From positions 1 through 57,531 of the forward strand of contig DYLN01000005.1 of assembly GCA_020722085.1 (NCBI GenBank): a DNA stretch of 57,531 nucleotides, given 5' to 3'. Shown in pieces: positions 26,390-35,054 of the stretch (position 1 is its first letter; each line of letters begins with the position of its first letter). Source of the DNA: Melioribacter roseus. GTDB lineage: Bacteria; Bacteroidota; Ignavibacteria; Ignavibacteriales; Melioribacteraceae. The position numbers were made by a program, and so were the translations under genes. The notes beneath the pieces are model-generated. The model was given only the letters and a program-made list of their open reading frames with translations. It ran no database searches and was not told where the DNA came from.

Positions 26390-27664
26390 ATCGAAACGGG
26401 AAAATCCTTTAAAGCAATTTCTGCCTTTTTTTTAATTACAATCCTCTCAGCATGCAGCAGTAATAATCAAAATAAAGTTGTTCAAAAACCAGTTCAGCAT
26501 AAGATTAGTCCATTCGGTTTTGTAATAGATTCATTGGTGGAAGAAAGAGGAGTCATCGGGAATAACGAAACTTTGACCGATCTTCTTTTACCGTATAATG
26601 TTCCGTTTGAAAAAATTTTCGACATAGCAAAAAAATCCAAAGATATTTTCTATGTGAGAAAATTTAAGATCGGCGATAATTATGTTGTTTACAAAACAGA
26701 TGATACAATAGGAACAATTCAATATTTTGTTTATCAGAAAGATCCCGTTAATTACATTGTTTTTGATTTGAGGGATTCGATAAATATTTACGAAGGGAAA
26801 AAGAAAGTCGACGTACAGCAGCAATTCGCACATGGTATAATTAACAGTTCATTGTACGAGACATTTATAAATAATAATCTTGAAATAAATTTAGCATTAA
26901 AACTTGCGGATATTTATGCATGGCAGGTAGATTTTTACCACATCCGGAAGGGCGATGAGTTCAAAGTTTTCTACGAAGAAGAATATATAGATGGTAAGCC
27001 TGTTGGGGTTGGAAAAATTCTTGCGGCTGAATTTCTATCCGGCGGCGAAAATTATTATGCTTTCAGATTTGAACAGAACGGCTCGGATGTTTATTTCGAT
27101 GAAAAAGGTAACAGTCTAAGGAAAGCATTTCTCAAATCACCGTTAAAATTTGGCAGGCTCACATCACGTTATTCTTTGCGAAGGTATCATCCTGTTTTAC
27201 ACAGGATTAAAGCGCATTTGGGAACCGATTATGCCGCTCCAACCGGAACACCCATTTTAAGCGTTGGAAATGGAGTTGTTGCAGAGGCAACTTATAAAAG
27301 ATTTAACGGAAATTATATTAAGATTAGACACAACTCAACTTACACCACACAATATTTGCACATGTCAAAAATTGCCAAAGGAATCCGTCCCGGTGTTCAT
27401 GTAAAACAAGGACAGGTAATCGGATATGTCGGCAGCACTGGTCTTGCGACTGGTCCTCATGTTTGCTTCAGGTTCTGGAAAAACGGAAAACAGGTTGACC
27501 CGTTCAAACAAAAGATTCCACCCTCTAAACCAGTCGATAAGAAAAATAAAGAAGCTTTCTTTGCTTTACGCAGCGAATGGATGAACAAACTCGAGCCCAA
27601 TACTTCAAAACAGGATTCAACTTTGGCTTCAGCTGGTTCTGTGGAATTTGATGGAAGCAGGTAA
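26390..27664 (+). CDS. M23-family (LytM-type) peptidase lipoprotein, probable AUC/AUU start
   Basis: Cell-wall endopeptidase-type domain at the C-terminus: HLGTDYAAPTGTPI supplies the first His and Asp zinc ligands. The second motif is GPHVCF, with Cys where most M23 enzymes have the second His of HxH. I recall this variant in Bacteroidota. The frame is open from right after the moxR stop. Between an AAGGAGG site and TTG 26534 it encodes a lipoprotein signal (KSFKAISAFFLITILSAC), so the real start must be the ATC at 26390 or ATT at 26387. A TTG start at 26534 would give 376 residues with no export signal. Confidence 0.8.
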   Translation: METGKSFKAISAFFLITILSACSSNNQNKVVQKPVQHKISPFGFVIDSLVEERGVIGNNETLTDLLLPYNVPFEKIFDIAKKSKDIFYVRKFKIGDNYVVYKTDDTIGTIQYFVYQKDPVNYIVFDLRDSINIYEGKKKVDVQQQFAHGIINSSLYETFINNNLEINLALKLADIYAWQVDFYHIRKGDEFKVFYEEEYIDGKPVGVGKILAAEFLSGGENYYAFRFEQNGSDVYFDEKGNSLRKAFLKSPLKFGRLTSRYSLRRYHPVLHRIKAHLGTDYAAPTGTPILSVGNGVVAEATYKRFNGNYIKIRHNSTYTTQYLHMSKIAKGIRPGVHVKQGQVIGYVGSTGLATGPHVCFRFWKNGKQVDPFKQKIPPSKPVDKKNKEAFFALRSEWMNKLEPNTSKQDSTLASAGSVEFDGSR

Positions 27665-27669
27665 CTTTT

Positions 27670-30600
27670 TTACTCAAACGCTTTCTTAATCAATTCTTCC
27701 TGAGATTTTAAATATTGTTTGGTTGAGCCGGAAGCCGGACTCGGACTTTCAGGTCTGCCGGCATATTTTAATTTATTCACATCCAGTCCCATCTCGATAA
27801 ATTGTTGAATTATAAAATTCCATGCACCCATATTCTTGGGTTCTTCTTGGACCCATTTTATTTTTTCCGCTTTCGAATATGATTGAATTATAGACTCTAC
27901 CTGTTCTTTTGGAAACGGGTAATATTGTTCCACTCTAACAATAGCAGTATCAAACTTTTTAGCGGATTCTTTTTCTGCAATTAATTCATAGTAAACTTTC
28001 CCGCTGGTAAAGATTAAATTCTTAATTTCATCTTTTGCATTTACAATGGGGTCATCAATTACTTCCCAAAATTTTCCTTCTGTAAATTCATTTATTCTTG
28101 AGCGGGCTGCCGGCAGTCTTAATAAGCTTTTTGGAGTTAAAACCACTAAAGGCTTTTCTTCTCCAACTTTGCTGCTGTGGACTTGGCGACGCAGCAAGTG
28201 GAAATATTGTGCAGGGGTGGTTGGGTTACAAACCGACATATTGTTTTCCGCACAGAGAATTAAAAATCTTTCCAGCCTTGCACTGCTATGTTCGGGTCCC
28301 TGTCCTTCCTGACCATGTGGGAGCAACAAGACGAGATTATTTGGGAGCTGCCATTTTGTAAACGAACTGGAAATAAAATTATCGATTATAGGTTGTGCAC
28401 CGTTTGCGAAATCGCCGAATTGAGCTTCCCACAAAACAAGTGCAAGCGGATCGGCGACGCTGTATCCAAACTCAAAACCAAGCACTGCTGCTTCGGAAAG
28501 GAGACTATCGAGAGCTTCTAAATTTGTTTGTCTGCCGGAGATATTATTGTGTGGAATGATTTCCTCACCGGTATTCATATCTGTTAGAATTAAATGCCGT
28601 TGGCTAAAAGTTCCGCGCGCGCTGTCCTGCCCGCTTAATCTAACAGGTCTTCCTTCCATCAGAAGTGTTCCAAAAGCCAACGCTTCTCCAAACGCCCAGT
28701 CAATTCTTGCATTTCCGGTTAACAGCTCTTTTCGTTTTTCAATATGCTTTTTAAGTTTTGGATTTAATGCAAAGTTTTCTGGGAATTTTGTTATTCCTTT
28801 GACGACCTGTGAGAGTATTTCAAACGGAACATTTGTTTCATTATTCCGCAGAGCAGATTCATAAAATTCATTTTCGTAAGCAAGAGGACGATCGGGTTTA
28901 AATTTTATATCACTCTTCCTTGTCAATTTTAATGCTTTTTCAAGAGTTTGATGAATATTGTTGTCTAATTCTTCGATCTCGGCGCTGGTCATTATTTTAT
29001 GCCGGATTAATTTCTCCTTATAAATTTCTTTTACCGAAGGGTGTTCCTTTATTGCCTTGTACATGATTGGCTGTGTGTAAACCGGGTCATCACCTTCATT
29101 GTGTCCGTGTCTTCGGTAACCAATCAAATCAATTACAATATCTTTGTGAAATTTTTGTCTGTAACGGCAAGCAAGTTTTGCAATCCACAAAGCAGCTTCA
29201 GGATCATCTCCGTTAACATGAAAGATTGGTGCTTGAACCATTTTTGCTACATCGGTTGCGTAGGGAGAAGATCGTGCATCTTCCGGTGTAGTTGTAAATC
29301 CGATTTGGTTATTAATTATGATGTGAATTGTTCCGCCGGTTCGGTATCCCTTTAATTGAGAAAGGTTGAGAGTCTCGGCTACAATTCCCTGTCCGGCAAA
29401 AGCAGCATCACCGTGAATTAATAATGGTATAAATTTATTTCGTTCTGTATCGTTGTTTCTTGTTTGCTTTGCTCTCACAATTCCTTCCACGACAGGGTTT
29501 ACCCATTCGAGATGACTGGGGTTGGAAGCGACGGAAACTTTAATTTCTCTGCCGGATTTGGTTGAATATTTTCCTGAAGCCCCAAGATGATACTTCACAT
29601 CACCCGTTCCTTGTGGAGAATCGGGATCAATGTCTTCTTCGAATTCCGAAAATATTTTATCATAGCTCTTACCGATTATATTCGAAAGAACATTTAATCT
29701 TCCGCGGTGAGCCATTCCAAGGAAAATTTCTTTAACTTCATTTTGTGCGGCTTCTTCAAGAATCATATCGAGTACAGGGATTAATGTTTCGGAACCTTCG
29801 AGGGAAAATCTCTTGTGTCCGATAAATTTAGTATGGAGGAAATGCTCGAAACCTTCGGCAAGCACAAGTTTATGTATTATCCTTTTCTGCCAGTCAACGG
29901 AGAATTTATACTTGTTCATTATCGGTTCCATTTGGGATTGCAGCCAGACTTTTTCCTCGTGATTCTGAATGTGCATATATTCAACGCCGATTTTTTCGCA
30001 GTAAGTCTGATGCAGCACATCGAGAATTTGCCGGAGTGTGCCTGTTTCCATTCCCTGCAGACCGCCGGTAATGAAAGGACGGTCGTAATCCCAAATTGTG
30101 AAGCCGTAATTGGTAGGGTCCAGTTCTTCGTGATAGGCAGCTTTGTGTTCGAGAGGATTTAAATCAGCAATTAGATGTCCGCGCACGCGGTACATATTAA
30201 TTAGCTGTAAAATTCTTGCTTGTTTTTCTACCTGCTCAATGTTTTCAATTTTTCCGAAACTGATGCTTGTGGTATCAACTCCCCAGCCAACAGGTTTTTG
30301 CGGAATGTTTAAATCCCTAAAAATAGATTCGTAAAATAGTTCTTCACCGAGAAGATATTTATCAATTTGTGCAAGAAATTCACCTGACACTGCTCCCTGA
30401 ATAATTCGATGATCGTAAGTGCTGGTAATATTCATGACTTTCCCGATTCCCAAAGATGCAAGCGCAGTTTCCGACATTGCCTTAAATTCAGCCGGATATT
30501 CAATTGCACCGATTGCTACAATGCATCCCTGTCCGCTCATTAATCTGGGGATAGATGAGACGGTTCCTATTCCGCCGGGATTTGTTAAAGTGATTGTTGT

Positions 30601-31311
30601 TCCCTGAAAATCTGCCGGTTCTAATTTGGAATGTTTTGCCTTGTCGATTATATTGTTGTAAGCGTCAAAGAAAAGTTTGAAGTTCATTTGTCCGGCACGT
30701 TTAATATTTGGAACAATTAGCGAACGTGTTCCGTCTTTTTTTTGTATATCGATTGCGATTCCGAGGTTCACATAAGGCTTATTAATTATGTAAGGCTTGT
30801 TGTCGATAAATGCAAAGGAGCGGTTCATATCCGGGAATTTTTTGACAGCCTTCACAATTGCAAATGCAACGATGTGCGTGAAGGATACTTTCCCGCCGCT
30901 TGTTCTTTTAAGATGCTGATTAATAATAATTCTGTTTTCTTCAAGCAGCTTTACAGAAATAGTGCGTACAGATGTAGCAGTGGGAATGGCAAGGCTGTTG
31001 TTCATATTTTCGATAATTTTGGCGCCAATTCCGGTAACGAGCTGTGGGTCATCTTCCGGAGAAATTTCAAACGAATCAGAAAGTGTCAGTATCTGTTTTT
31101 CTGATTTAACCGAAGGCAGTTTATCAATTTTTTCTGCCGTACTTTTATTTGAGCCGTTGGATGTTAGTTTGTCAAAGTAATTTCTCCAGTATTCGGAAAC
31201 AGAATTTTTATTTTGAAAATATTTATCAAGCAGGTCAGCTACAAAGCCAAAATTATATCCGAAATGTGCAAACAATTCTTTATGGTAATTTGATGCATCT
31301 TGATTTTTCAT
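27670..31311 (-). CDS. kgd: 2-oxoglutarate dehydrogenase E1 fused to an E2-like domain
   Basis: 1213 residues. A short E1 N-terminus (VSEYWRNYFDKL) is followed by a dihydrolipoamide succinyltransferase-like catalytic domain (PTATSVRTISVKLLEENR to TYDHRIIQGAVSGEFL, about residues 100-330). The rest is the thiamine-diphosphate E1 (GMAHRGRLNVL, HLGASGKY, HGDAAFAGQGIVAETLNLSQ, GHNEGDDP). There is no lipoyl domain. This is the layout of mycobacterial Kgd / corynebacterial OdhA. The E2 motif is DHRIIQG: Gln replaces the Asp of DHRxxDG, as I recall in mycobacterial Kgd. It takes 2-oxoglutarate to succinyl-CoA. Convergent with the M23 gene, and divergent from the LysW operon. Confidence 0.92.
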   Translation of the reverse strand: MKNQDASNYHKELFAHFGYNFGFVADLLDKYFQNKNSVSEYWRNYFDKLTSNGSNKSTAEKIDKLPSVKSEKQILTLSDSFEISPEDDPQLVTGIGAKIIENMNNSLAIPTATSVRTISVKLLEENRIIINQHLKRTSGGKVSFTHIVAFAIVKAVKKFPDMNRSFAFIDNKPYIINKPYVNLGIAIDIQKKDGTRSLIVPNIKRAGQMNFKLFFDAYNNIIDKAKHSKLEPADFQGTTITLTNPGGIGTVSSIPRLMSGQGCIVAIGAIEYPAEFKAMSETALASLGIGKVMNITSTYDHRIIQGAVSGEFLAQIDKYLLGEELFYESIFRDLNIPQKPVGWGVDTTSISFGKIENIEQVEKQARILQLINMYRVRGHLIADLNPLEHKAAYHEELDPTNYGFTIWDYDRPFITGGLQGMETGTLRQILDVLHQTYCEKIGVEYMHIQNHEEKVWLQSQMEPIMNKYKFSVDWQKRIIHKLVLAEGFEHFLHTKFIGHKRFSLEGSETLIPVLDMILEEAAQNEVKEIFLGMAHRGRLNVLSNIIGKSYDKIFSEFEEDIDPDSPQGTGDVKYHLGASGKYSTKSGREIKVSVASNPSHLEWVNPVVEGIVRAKQTRNNDTERNKFIPLLIHGDAAFAGQGIVAETLNLSQLKGYRTGGTIHIIINNQIGFTTTPEDARSSPYATDVAKMVQAPIFHVNGDDPEAALWIAKLACRYRQKFHKDIVIDLIGYRRHGHNEGDDPVYTQPIMYKAIKEHPSVKEIYKEKLIRHKIMTSAEIEELDNNIHQTLEKALKLTRKSDIKFKPDRPLAYENEFYESALRNNETNVPFEILSQVVKGITKFPENFALNPKLKKHIEKRKELLTGNARIDWAFGEALAFGTLLMEGRPVRLSGQDSARGTFSQRHLILTDMNTGEEIIPHNNISGRQTNLEALDSLLSEAAVLGFEFGYSVADPLALVLWEAQFGDFANGAQPIIDNFISSSFTKWQLPNNLVLLLPHGQEGQGPEHSSARLERFLILCAENNMSVCNPTTPAQYFHLLRRQVHSSKVGEEKPLVVLTPKSLLRLPAARSRINEFTEGKFWEVIDDPIVNAKDEIKNLIFTSGKVYYELIAEKESAKKFDTAIVRVEQYYPFPKEQVESIIQSYSKAEKIKWVQEEPKNMGAWNFIIQQFIEMGLDVNKLKYAGRPESPSPASGSTKQYLKSQEELIKKAFE

Positions 31312-31427
31312 TTTTTCTTATTTCTTTCCTCTTTACGAATGAATTTTTTTTGTACATTATAAAGTTATAAAGTTGCCAGACTAAATTAAAGACAGAAAGT
31401 CTGAATAAACTAAAGAGGAAAGATAAA

Positions 31428-31496
31428 ATGTTAAAGATAATAGACCTGCCTACCGGATCATTTCGTTGTCAGACTTTGGTTGTTGGACTGCGGTGA
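31428..31496 (+). CDS. Possible 22-codon leader peptide before lysW
   Basis: A strong AGAGGAAAG site lies 5 bases before ATG at 31428. The frame begins MLKIIDLPTGSFR and ends with TGA at 31494 inside the structured element. It could be a leader peptide, or the start of a gene interrupted by the element. It contains one Lys and two Arg codons, too few to suggest attenuation by lysine or arginine supply. Confidence 0.3.
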   Translation: MLKIIDLPTGSFRCQTLVVGLR

Positions 31497-31564
31497 GTCC
31501 AATCCATCAGTCTCGGCGGTCTGATCTTTGGCTTCGTTAGTGACGAAGTGACGAGATGGTAGGC
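31448..31564 (+). ncRNA. Branched structured element upstream of the LysW operon
   Basis: Folds by eye into a closed, branched shape. P1a is GCCTAC (31448-31453) with GTAGGC (31559-31564). P1b is CATTTCGT (31459-31466) with ACGAGATG (31551-31558). P2 is TCAGAC (31469-31474) with GTCTGA (31519-31524), holding an inner stem TTGGACT / AGTCCAA. P3 is CTTCGT-TAGTG-ACGAAG (31532-31548). It may be an RNA regulator of the operon, or a palindromic mobile element. It is not a lysine riboswitch by any motif I know. Confidence 0.4.
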
Positions 31565-31658
31565 TGACGGGCGAACTCTTAAATAGTATTATTTAGTTGA
31601 TTTGCTGTGATTTATTTTTTATGTTCGCACAAATTTTTTTGTTGAAAAAGGTTAAAAA

Positions 31659-31826
31659 ATGAAGGCTGAATGCCCAATATGTGCGGCTGCTATAGAATTA
31701 TCTGAAGATACAGTACAGGGTGAACTGCTCGAATGCCCGGATTGCGGAACGGAGCTTGAAGTAGTTCAGGTAAATCCACCCGTTCTTAATGAAGCTCCAA
31801 AAGAAGAAGAAGATTGGGGTGAATGA
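31659..31826 (+). CDS. lysW: LysW amino-group carrier protein
   Basis: 55-residue carrier that holds the biosynthetic intermediate on the gamma-carboxyl of its C-terminal Glu. Two zinc knuckles are visible, CPIC at Cys5-Cys8 and CPDC at Cys26-Cys29, followed by an acidic tail ending in the hallmark EDWGE. The protein is too small for many gene finders. LysX joins alpha-aminoadipate (lysine) or glutamate (arginine) to the terminal Glu; LysZ, LysY and LysJ then act on the carried molecule. The next gene starts 3 bases after this stop. Confidence 0.95.
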   Translation: MKAECPICAAAIELSEDTVQGELLECPDCGTELEVVQVNPPVLNEAPKEEEDWGE

Positions 31827-31829
31827 GAA

Positions 31830-32996
31830 TTGGTTTCCGTACTTGACTCAACATTAAGAGAAGGCGAGCAGACTCCTGGCGTATATTTCGATAAGCATAT
31901 CAAACTTGCCATAGCTAATCTATTAGACCAGGTTGGTGTAGATATTATAGAAGCCGGTCACCCAATGGTTACCTCCGAAATCCGCGAGGCGGTTGAAGCG
32001 ATTGCAAGAAAAGGTTATAAAGCTGTTGTCGGTGCACATTCAAGATCTCTGAAAAGTGATGTCGATCTTGCATTAGAATGCGGCGTTGGTTTTATAGGAA
32101 TTTTTTACTGCGTATCTGAAGAAAGATTAACCAACGTCTTCAAAAAAGATTTGAACGCAGCTATCCAACAGATAGCCGCTGTAATTGATTATGCTAAGAC
32201 TCAGAAGCCAGATCTTTTAATCAGATATACTCCCGAAGATACCGTACGCTCTCAGTTTGAAAATGTTGTTACCGCATCGTCTGCCGCTGTTGAAGCCGGA
32301 GCGGATATAATCAGCGTGGCGGATACAACAGGCTATATGGTCCCAGGCACTAAAAGAAGTATGTACGATTATATTTCAAGACTTAAAGACGAGCTTGGTA
32401 AAAAAGGATTGAACCCTAAAATTGCAGTACATTGCCATAACGACCGTGGATTTGCACTTGCAAATGCACTCGATGCTTATAGAGCTGGAGCCGACATTAT
32501 TGATGCATCTGTACTTGGTCTGGGTGAAAGAGCAGGTATTGTAGATCTTGCTGAACTGCTTGTAGTTTTAACTTCCGATTTCGGCGAAAGCAGATGGAAC
32601 CTGTTAAAACTGAACGAACTTTATCATCTTGTCAGCAAGCATTCCGGCATCCCTATCCCTGCAAACTATCCGATAATGGGAGCTAATGCATTTACTCATT
32701 GTGCCGGCGTTCATACTCACGCCGCTTCAATTAATCCAATGCATTATGAAAGTTTAAGCCCAGAATTGGTTGGAAGAGAAAGACATTTTGCACTCGACCA
32801 CATGTCAGGCATTGCATCTTTAAGATATGCCTTAAAATTAATAGGAGAAGGCGAGCTTGAAGATGATCTGCAAACAGATGTTTTAAAAGAAGTTAAGTCT
32901 GTCGGACAAAGAGGAAGAACAGTAGACCTCGTCGAATTAAAGCACATCGTAGATTCCTGCAAACACAATAAAACCTATAAACAAGAGAGCAAGTAA
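31830..32996 (+). CDS. Homocitrate synthase-like enzyme (DRE-TIM metallolyase)
   Basis: 388-residue Claisen-condensing TIM-barrel enzyme. The signature DSTLREGEQTPGVYF opens the protein, and the metal site is HCHNDRGFALANALDAYRAGAD. It is related to isopropylmalate and citramalate synthases, but the operon strongly suggests homocitrate synthase, the first step of lysine synthesis through alpha-aminoadipate (2-oxoglutarate plus acetyl-CoA). It starts with TTG three bases after the lysW stop, so translation is coupled. Homoaconitase and homoisocitrate dehydrogenase genes are not in this window. Isopropylmalate synthase cannot be fully excluded. Confidence 0.8.
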   Translation: MVSVLDSTLREGEQTPGVYFDKHIKLAIANLLDQVGVDIIEAGHPMVTSEIREAVEAIARKGYKAVVGAHSRSLKSDVDLALECGVGFIGIFYCVSEERLTNVFKKDLNAAIQQIAAVIDYAKTQKPDLLIRYTPEDTVRSQFENVVTASSAAVEAGADIISVADTTGYMVPGTKRSMYDYISRLKDELGKKGLNPKIAVHCHNDRGFALANALDAYRAGADIIDASVLGLGERAGIVDLAELLVVLTSDFGESRWNLLKLNELYHLVSKHSGIPIPANYPIMGANAFTHCAGVHTHAASINPMHYESLSPELVGRERHFALDHMSGIASLRYALKLIGEGELEDDLQTDVLKEVKSVGQRGRTVDLVELKHIVDSCKHNKTYKQESK

Positions 32997-33056
32997 TTTG
33001 CTCCTATATGTTTTCGAATATTTTAATAATTTGAAATTAATTGGGAGAAAAAGAAA

Positions 33057-33902
33057 ATGAAGATTGGATTGCTTCATTCACTGATTAGAAAAGATGAGAA
33101 ATTTTTGCTTGACGAATTTGAAAAAATAAAAGGCGTCGAACTTGTGATGATCGATGACAGAAAAATTACATTTAATCTGTTGGAAGATAATTTCAATCTC
33201 GATATTGTGGTGGAAAGATGTATTAACCACTCACGTGCGCTGCATGCTCTAAAATTATTTGAAACTGCTGGAGTAAAATGTGTAAATACATCTAAAGTTG
33301 CTACAATCTGCGGCGATAAATTGTTGACTTCAATTGCACTTAAAGAAAATAAGGTTCCGCAGCCTGAGGTAAGAGTTGCTTTCACTGAAGAATCAGCTCT
33401 TGAGGCAATTGAAGAAATGGGCTATCCGGTTGTGTTAAAACCTGCTGTTGGTTCGTGGGGAAGATTGTTATCGAAAATAAATGACAGAGACGCTGCCGAA
33501 GCTATCTTGGAACATAAAACTGTGCTGGGCTCTTATCATCATTCTATTTTTTACATCCAAAAATATGTTGAAAAAAAAGGAAGGGATATAAGAAGTTTTG
33601 TAGTGGGTGATAAATGTATAGGCGCAATTTATAGAACTTCCCCTCACTGGATTACAAATACAGCCCGCGGTGGTCTTGCAACAAATTGTCCCGTTACCGA
33701 TGAATTGAATGATCTTTCCGTTCGTGCCGCAAAAGCTGTCGGAGGTGGAATAGTTGCTATCGATGTTTTTGAAACCGAGCAGGGACTTGTGGTTAACGAA
33801 GTTAATTATACAATGGAATACAAAAACAGTATTACTACTACCGGCGTAAATATTCCTAAGCTGATGGTAGAATATATTTTAAAAGTTGCCGAGGGGATGT
33901 AA
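33057..33902 (+). CDS. lysX: LysX: ligase that attaches amino acid to LysW
   Basis: 281-residue ATP-grasp enzyme of the RimK group, the normal LysX length. It joins the alpha-amino group of alpha-aminoadipate (or Glu) to the C-terminal Glu of LysW with ATP. The ATP-grasp core includes [20 protein letters not shown] and the C-terminal [20 protein letters not shown], a pattern recalled from Thermus LysX. Which amino acid it prefers cannot be settled by eye. It shares its last base with the next gene's ATG. Confidence 0.9.
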   Translation: MKIGLLHSLIRKDEKFLLDEFEKIKGVELVMIDDRKITFNLLEDNFNLDIVVERCINHSRALHALKLFETAGVKCVNTSKVATICGDKLLTSIALKENKVPQPEVRVAFTEESALEAIEEMGYPVVLKPAVGSWGRLLSKINDRDAAEAILEHKTVLGSYHHSIFYIQKYVEKKGRDIRSFVVGDKCIGAIYRTSPHWITNTARGGLATNCPVTDELNDLSVRAAKAVGGGIVAIDVFETEQGLVVNEVNYTMEYKNSITTTGVNIPKLMVEYILKVAEGM

Positions 33903-34948
33903 TGGAAAAAATAAAAGTATCTGTTGCCGGCGGTTCGGGCTATACCGGCGGCGAGCTTTTAAGACTGCTTCTTTTCCATCCGCATATTGAGGTAAAACAG
34001 GTTACTTCTGAAAGTTATACTGGTAAATTTATTTATAAAGTTCACCCAAATCTGAGGAAAGCAACACAGTTAAAGTTTTCTTCGCTGAGTGAATTGGAAA
34101 TGTGTGACCTTTTGTTTTTGTGCCTGCCACACGGAAGCTCAATGACTAAAATTAACGAGTTTAAAAAAATAGCTCCTAAAATTATTGATTTAAGCGGCGA
34201 CTTTAGATTGAAAGACCCTAAAGATTATGATAAATGGTATGGTCATCCTCATTCAAATCCAGCATTGTTAAAAGACTTTGTTTATGGTATTCCTGAGCTG
34301 CATAGGAATGAAATGAAAAATTCGAATTTTATTTCGAGTGCAGGCTGCAATGCAACCACTTCGATTCTTGCATTGTATCCTCTCTATAAAAATAATTTGG
34401 TTGAGCTCGATAAAACTGTTATTGAAGTTAAAGTTGGTTCGAGTGAAGGAGGAAATAAAGCTTCGGATGCGTCGCATCATCCCGAACGAAGCGGTTCTGT
34501 GCGCTCTTATATGCCAACCAAACATCGCCATACGGCAGAGATTTTGCAGGAGTTAAATTTCGGACAAAGAATAAATATACACTTCTCTGCTACTTCGATT
34601 GATATGGTGAGAGGTGTGCTGGCTACATGCCATGTTTTTCTTAAAGATAATCTGGAAGAAAAAGATATCTGGAAAATCTACAAACAGGAATATGCCAATG
34701 AACCGTTTATAAGAATTGTAAAAGAAAACGAAGGAATATATCGTTTCCCGGAACCGAAACTTTTAATCGGGACAAATTATTGTGATATCGGTTTTAAGAA
34801 AGACGAATTCTCCAACAGACTCGTTGTTATCGCTTCTATAGATAATTTAATGAAGGGTGCTGCCGGACAAGCACTCCAAGCATTTAATATAATGCACGGT
34901 TTTGAAGAAACACTTGGTCTGGAATTTCCGGGACTTCATCCGGTATAA
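33902..34948 (+). CDS. argC: LysY / ArgC-type reductase for LysW-bound phosphate
   Basis: 348-residue NADPH-dependent reductase. The Rossmann motif VAGGSGYTGGELLRLL opens the protein, and the catalytic Cys149 is in SSAGCNATTSILALYPL. The GCNAT form fits LysY-type enzymes rather than standard ArgC (usually GCYPT). HFSATSIDMVRGVLAT is the family's C-terminal motif. It reduces the acyl phosphate made by LysZ to the semialdehyde. Its ATG overlaps the lysX stop. A 106-base gap with a stem-loop separates it from the next gene. Confidence 0.9.
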   Translation: MEKIKVSVAGGSGYTGGELLRLLLFHPHIEVKQVTSESYTGKFIYKVHPNLRKATQLKFSSLSELEMCDLLFLCLPHGSSMTKINEFKKIAPKIIDLSGDFRLKDPKDYDKWYGHPHSNPALLKDFVYGIPELHRNEMKNSNFISSAGCNATTSILALYPLYKNNLVELDKTVIEVKVGSSEGGNKASDASHHPERSGSVRSYMPTKHRHTAEILQELNFGQRINIHFSATSIDMVRGVLATCHVFLKDNLEEKDIWKIYKQEYANEPFIRIVKENEGIYRFPEPKLLIGTNYCDIGFKKDEFSNRLVVIASIDNLMKGAAGQALQAFNIMHGFEETLGLEFPGLHPV

Positions 34949-34990
34949 TTCTGAATCCCAGCTTCTGATCAAAAGTGAAGAAGGCGGTGA

Positions 34991-35030
34991 AGAATCTTCC
35001 ACTGAGTGTGAATAAAGATTCTTTGTTTAT
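34991..35030 (+). promoter_or_regulatory. Stem-loop inside the LysW operon, terminator/attenuator-like
   Basis: AGAATCTT (34991-34998) pairs exactly with AAGATTCT (35015-35022), followed by the T-rich TTGTTTATT. It lies between lysY and the amidotransferase-like gene and could reduce transcription into the last three genes. Confidence 0.45.
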
Positions 35031-35054
35031 TACGCAACTCAGAATGAAAGAGAA

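Noticed and set aside
28046-31370. Many plus-strand reading frames opposite the 2-oxoglutarate dehydrogenase
   Set aside because: They are shadows of the minus-strand gene, without ribosome sites or recognisable domains.
31381-31658. Lysine riboswitch, RNase P or SRP RNA before lysW
   Set aside because: None of the conserved core strings of these RNAs could be found; the AGAGGAAAG string is best read as a ribosome site.
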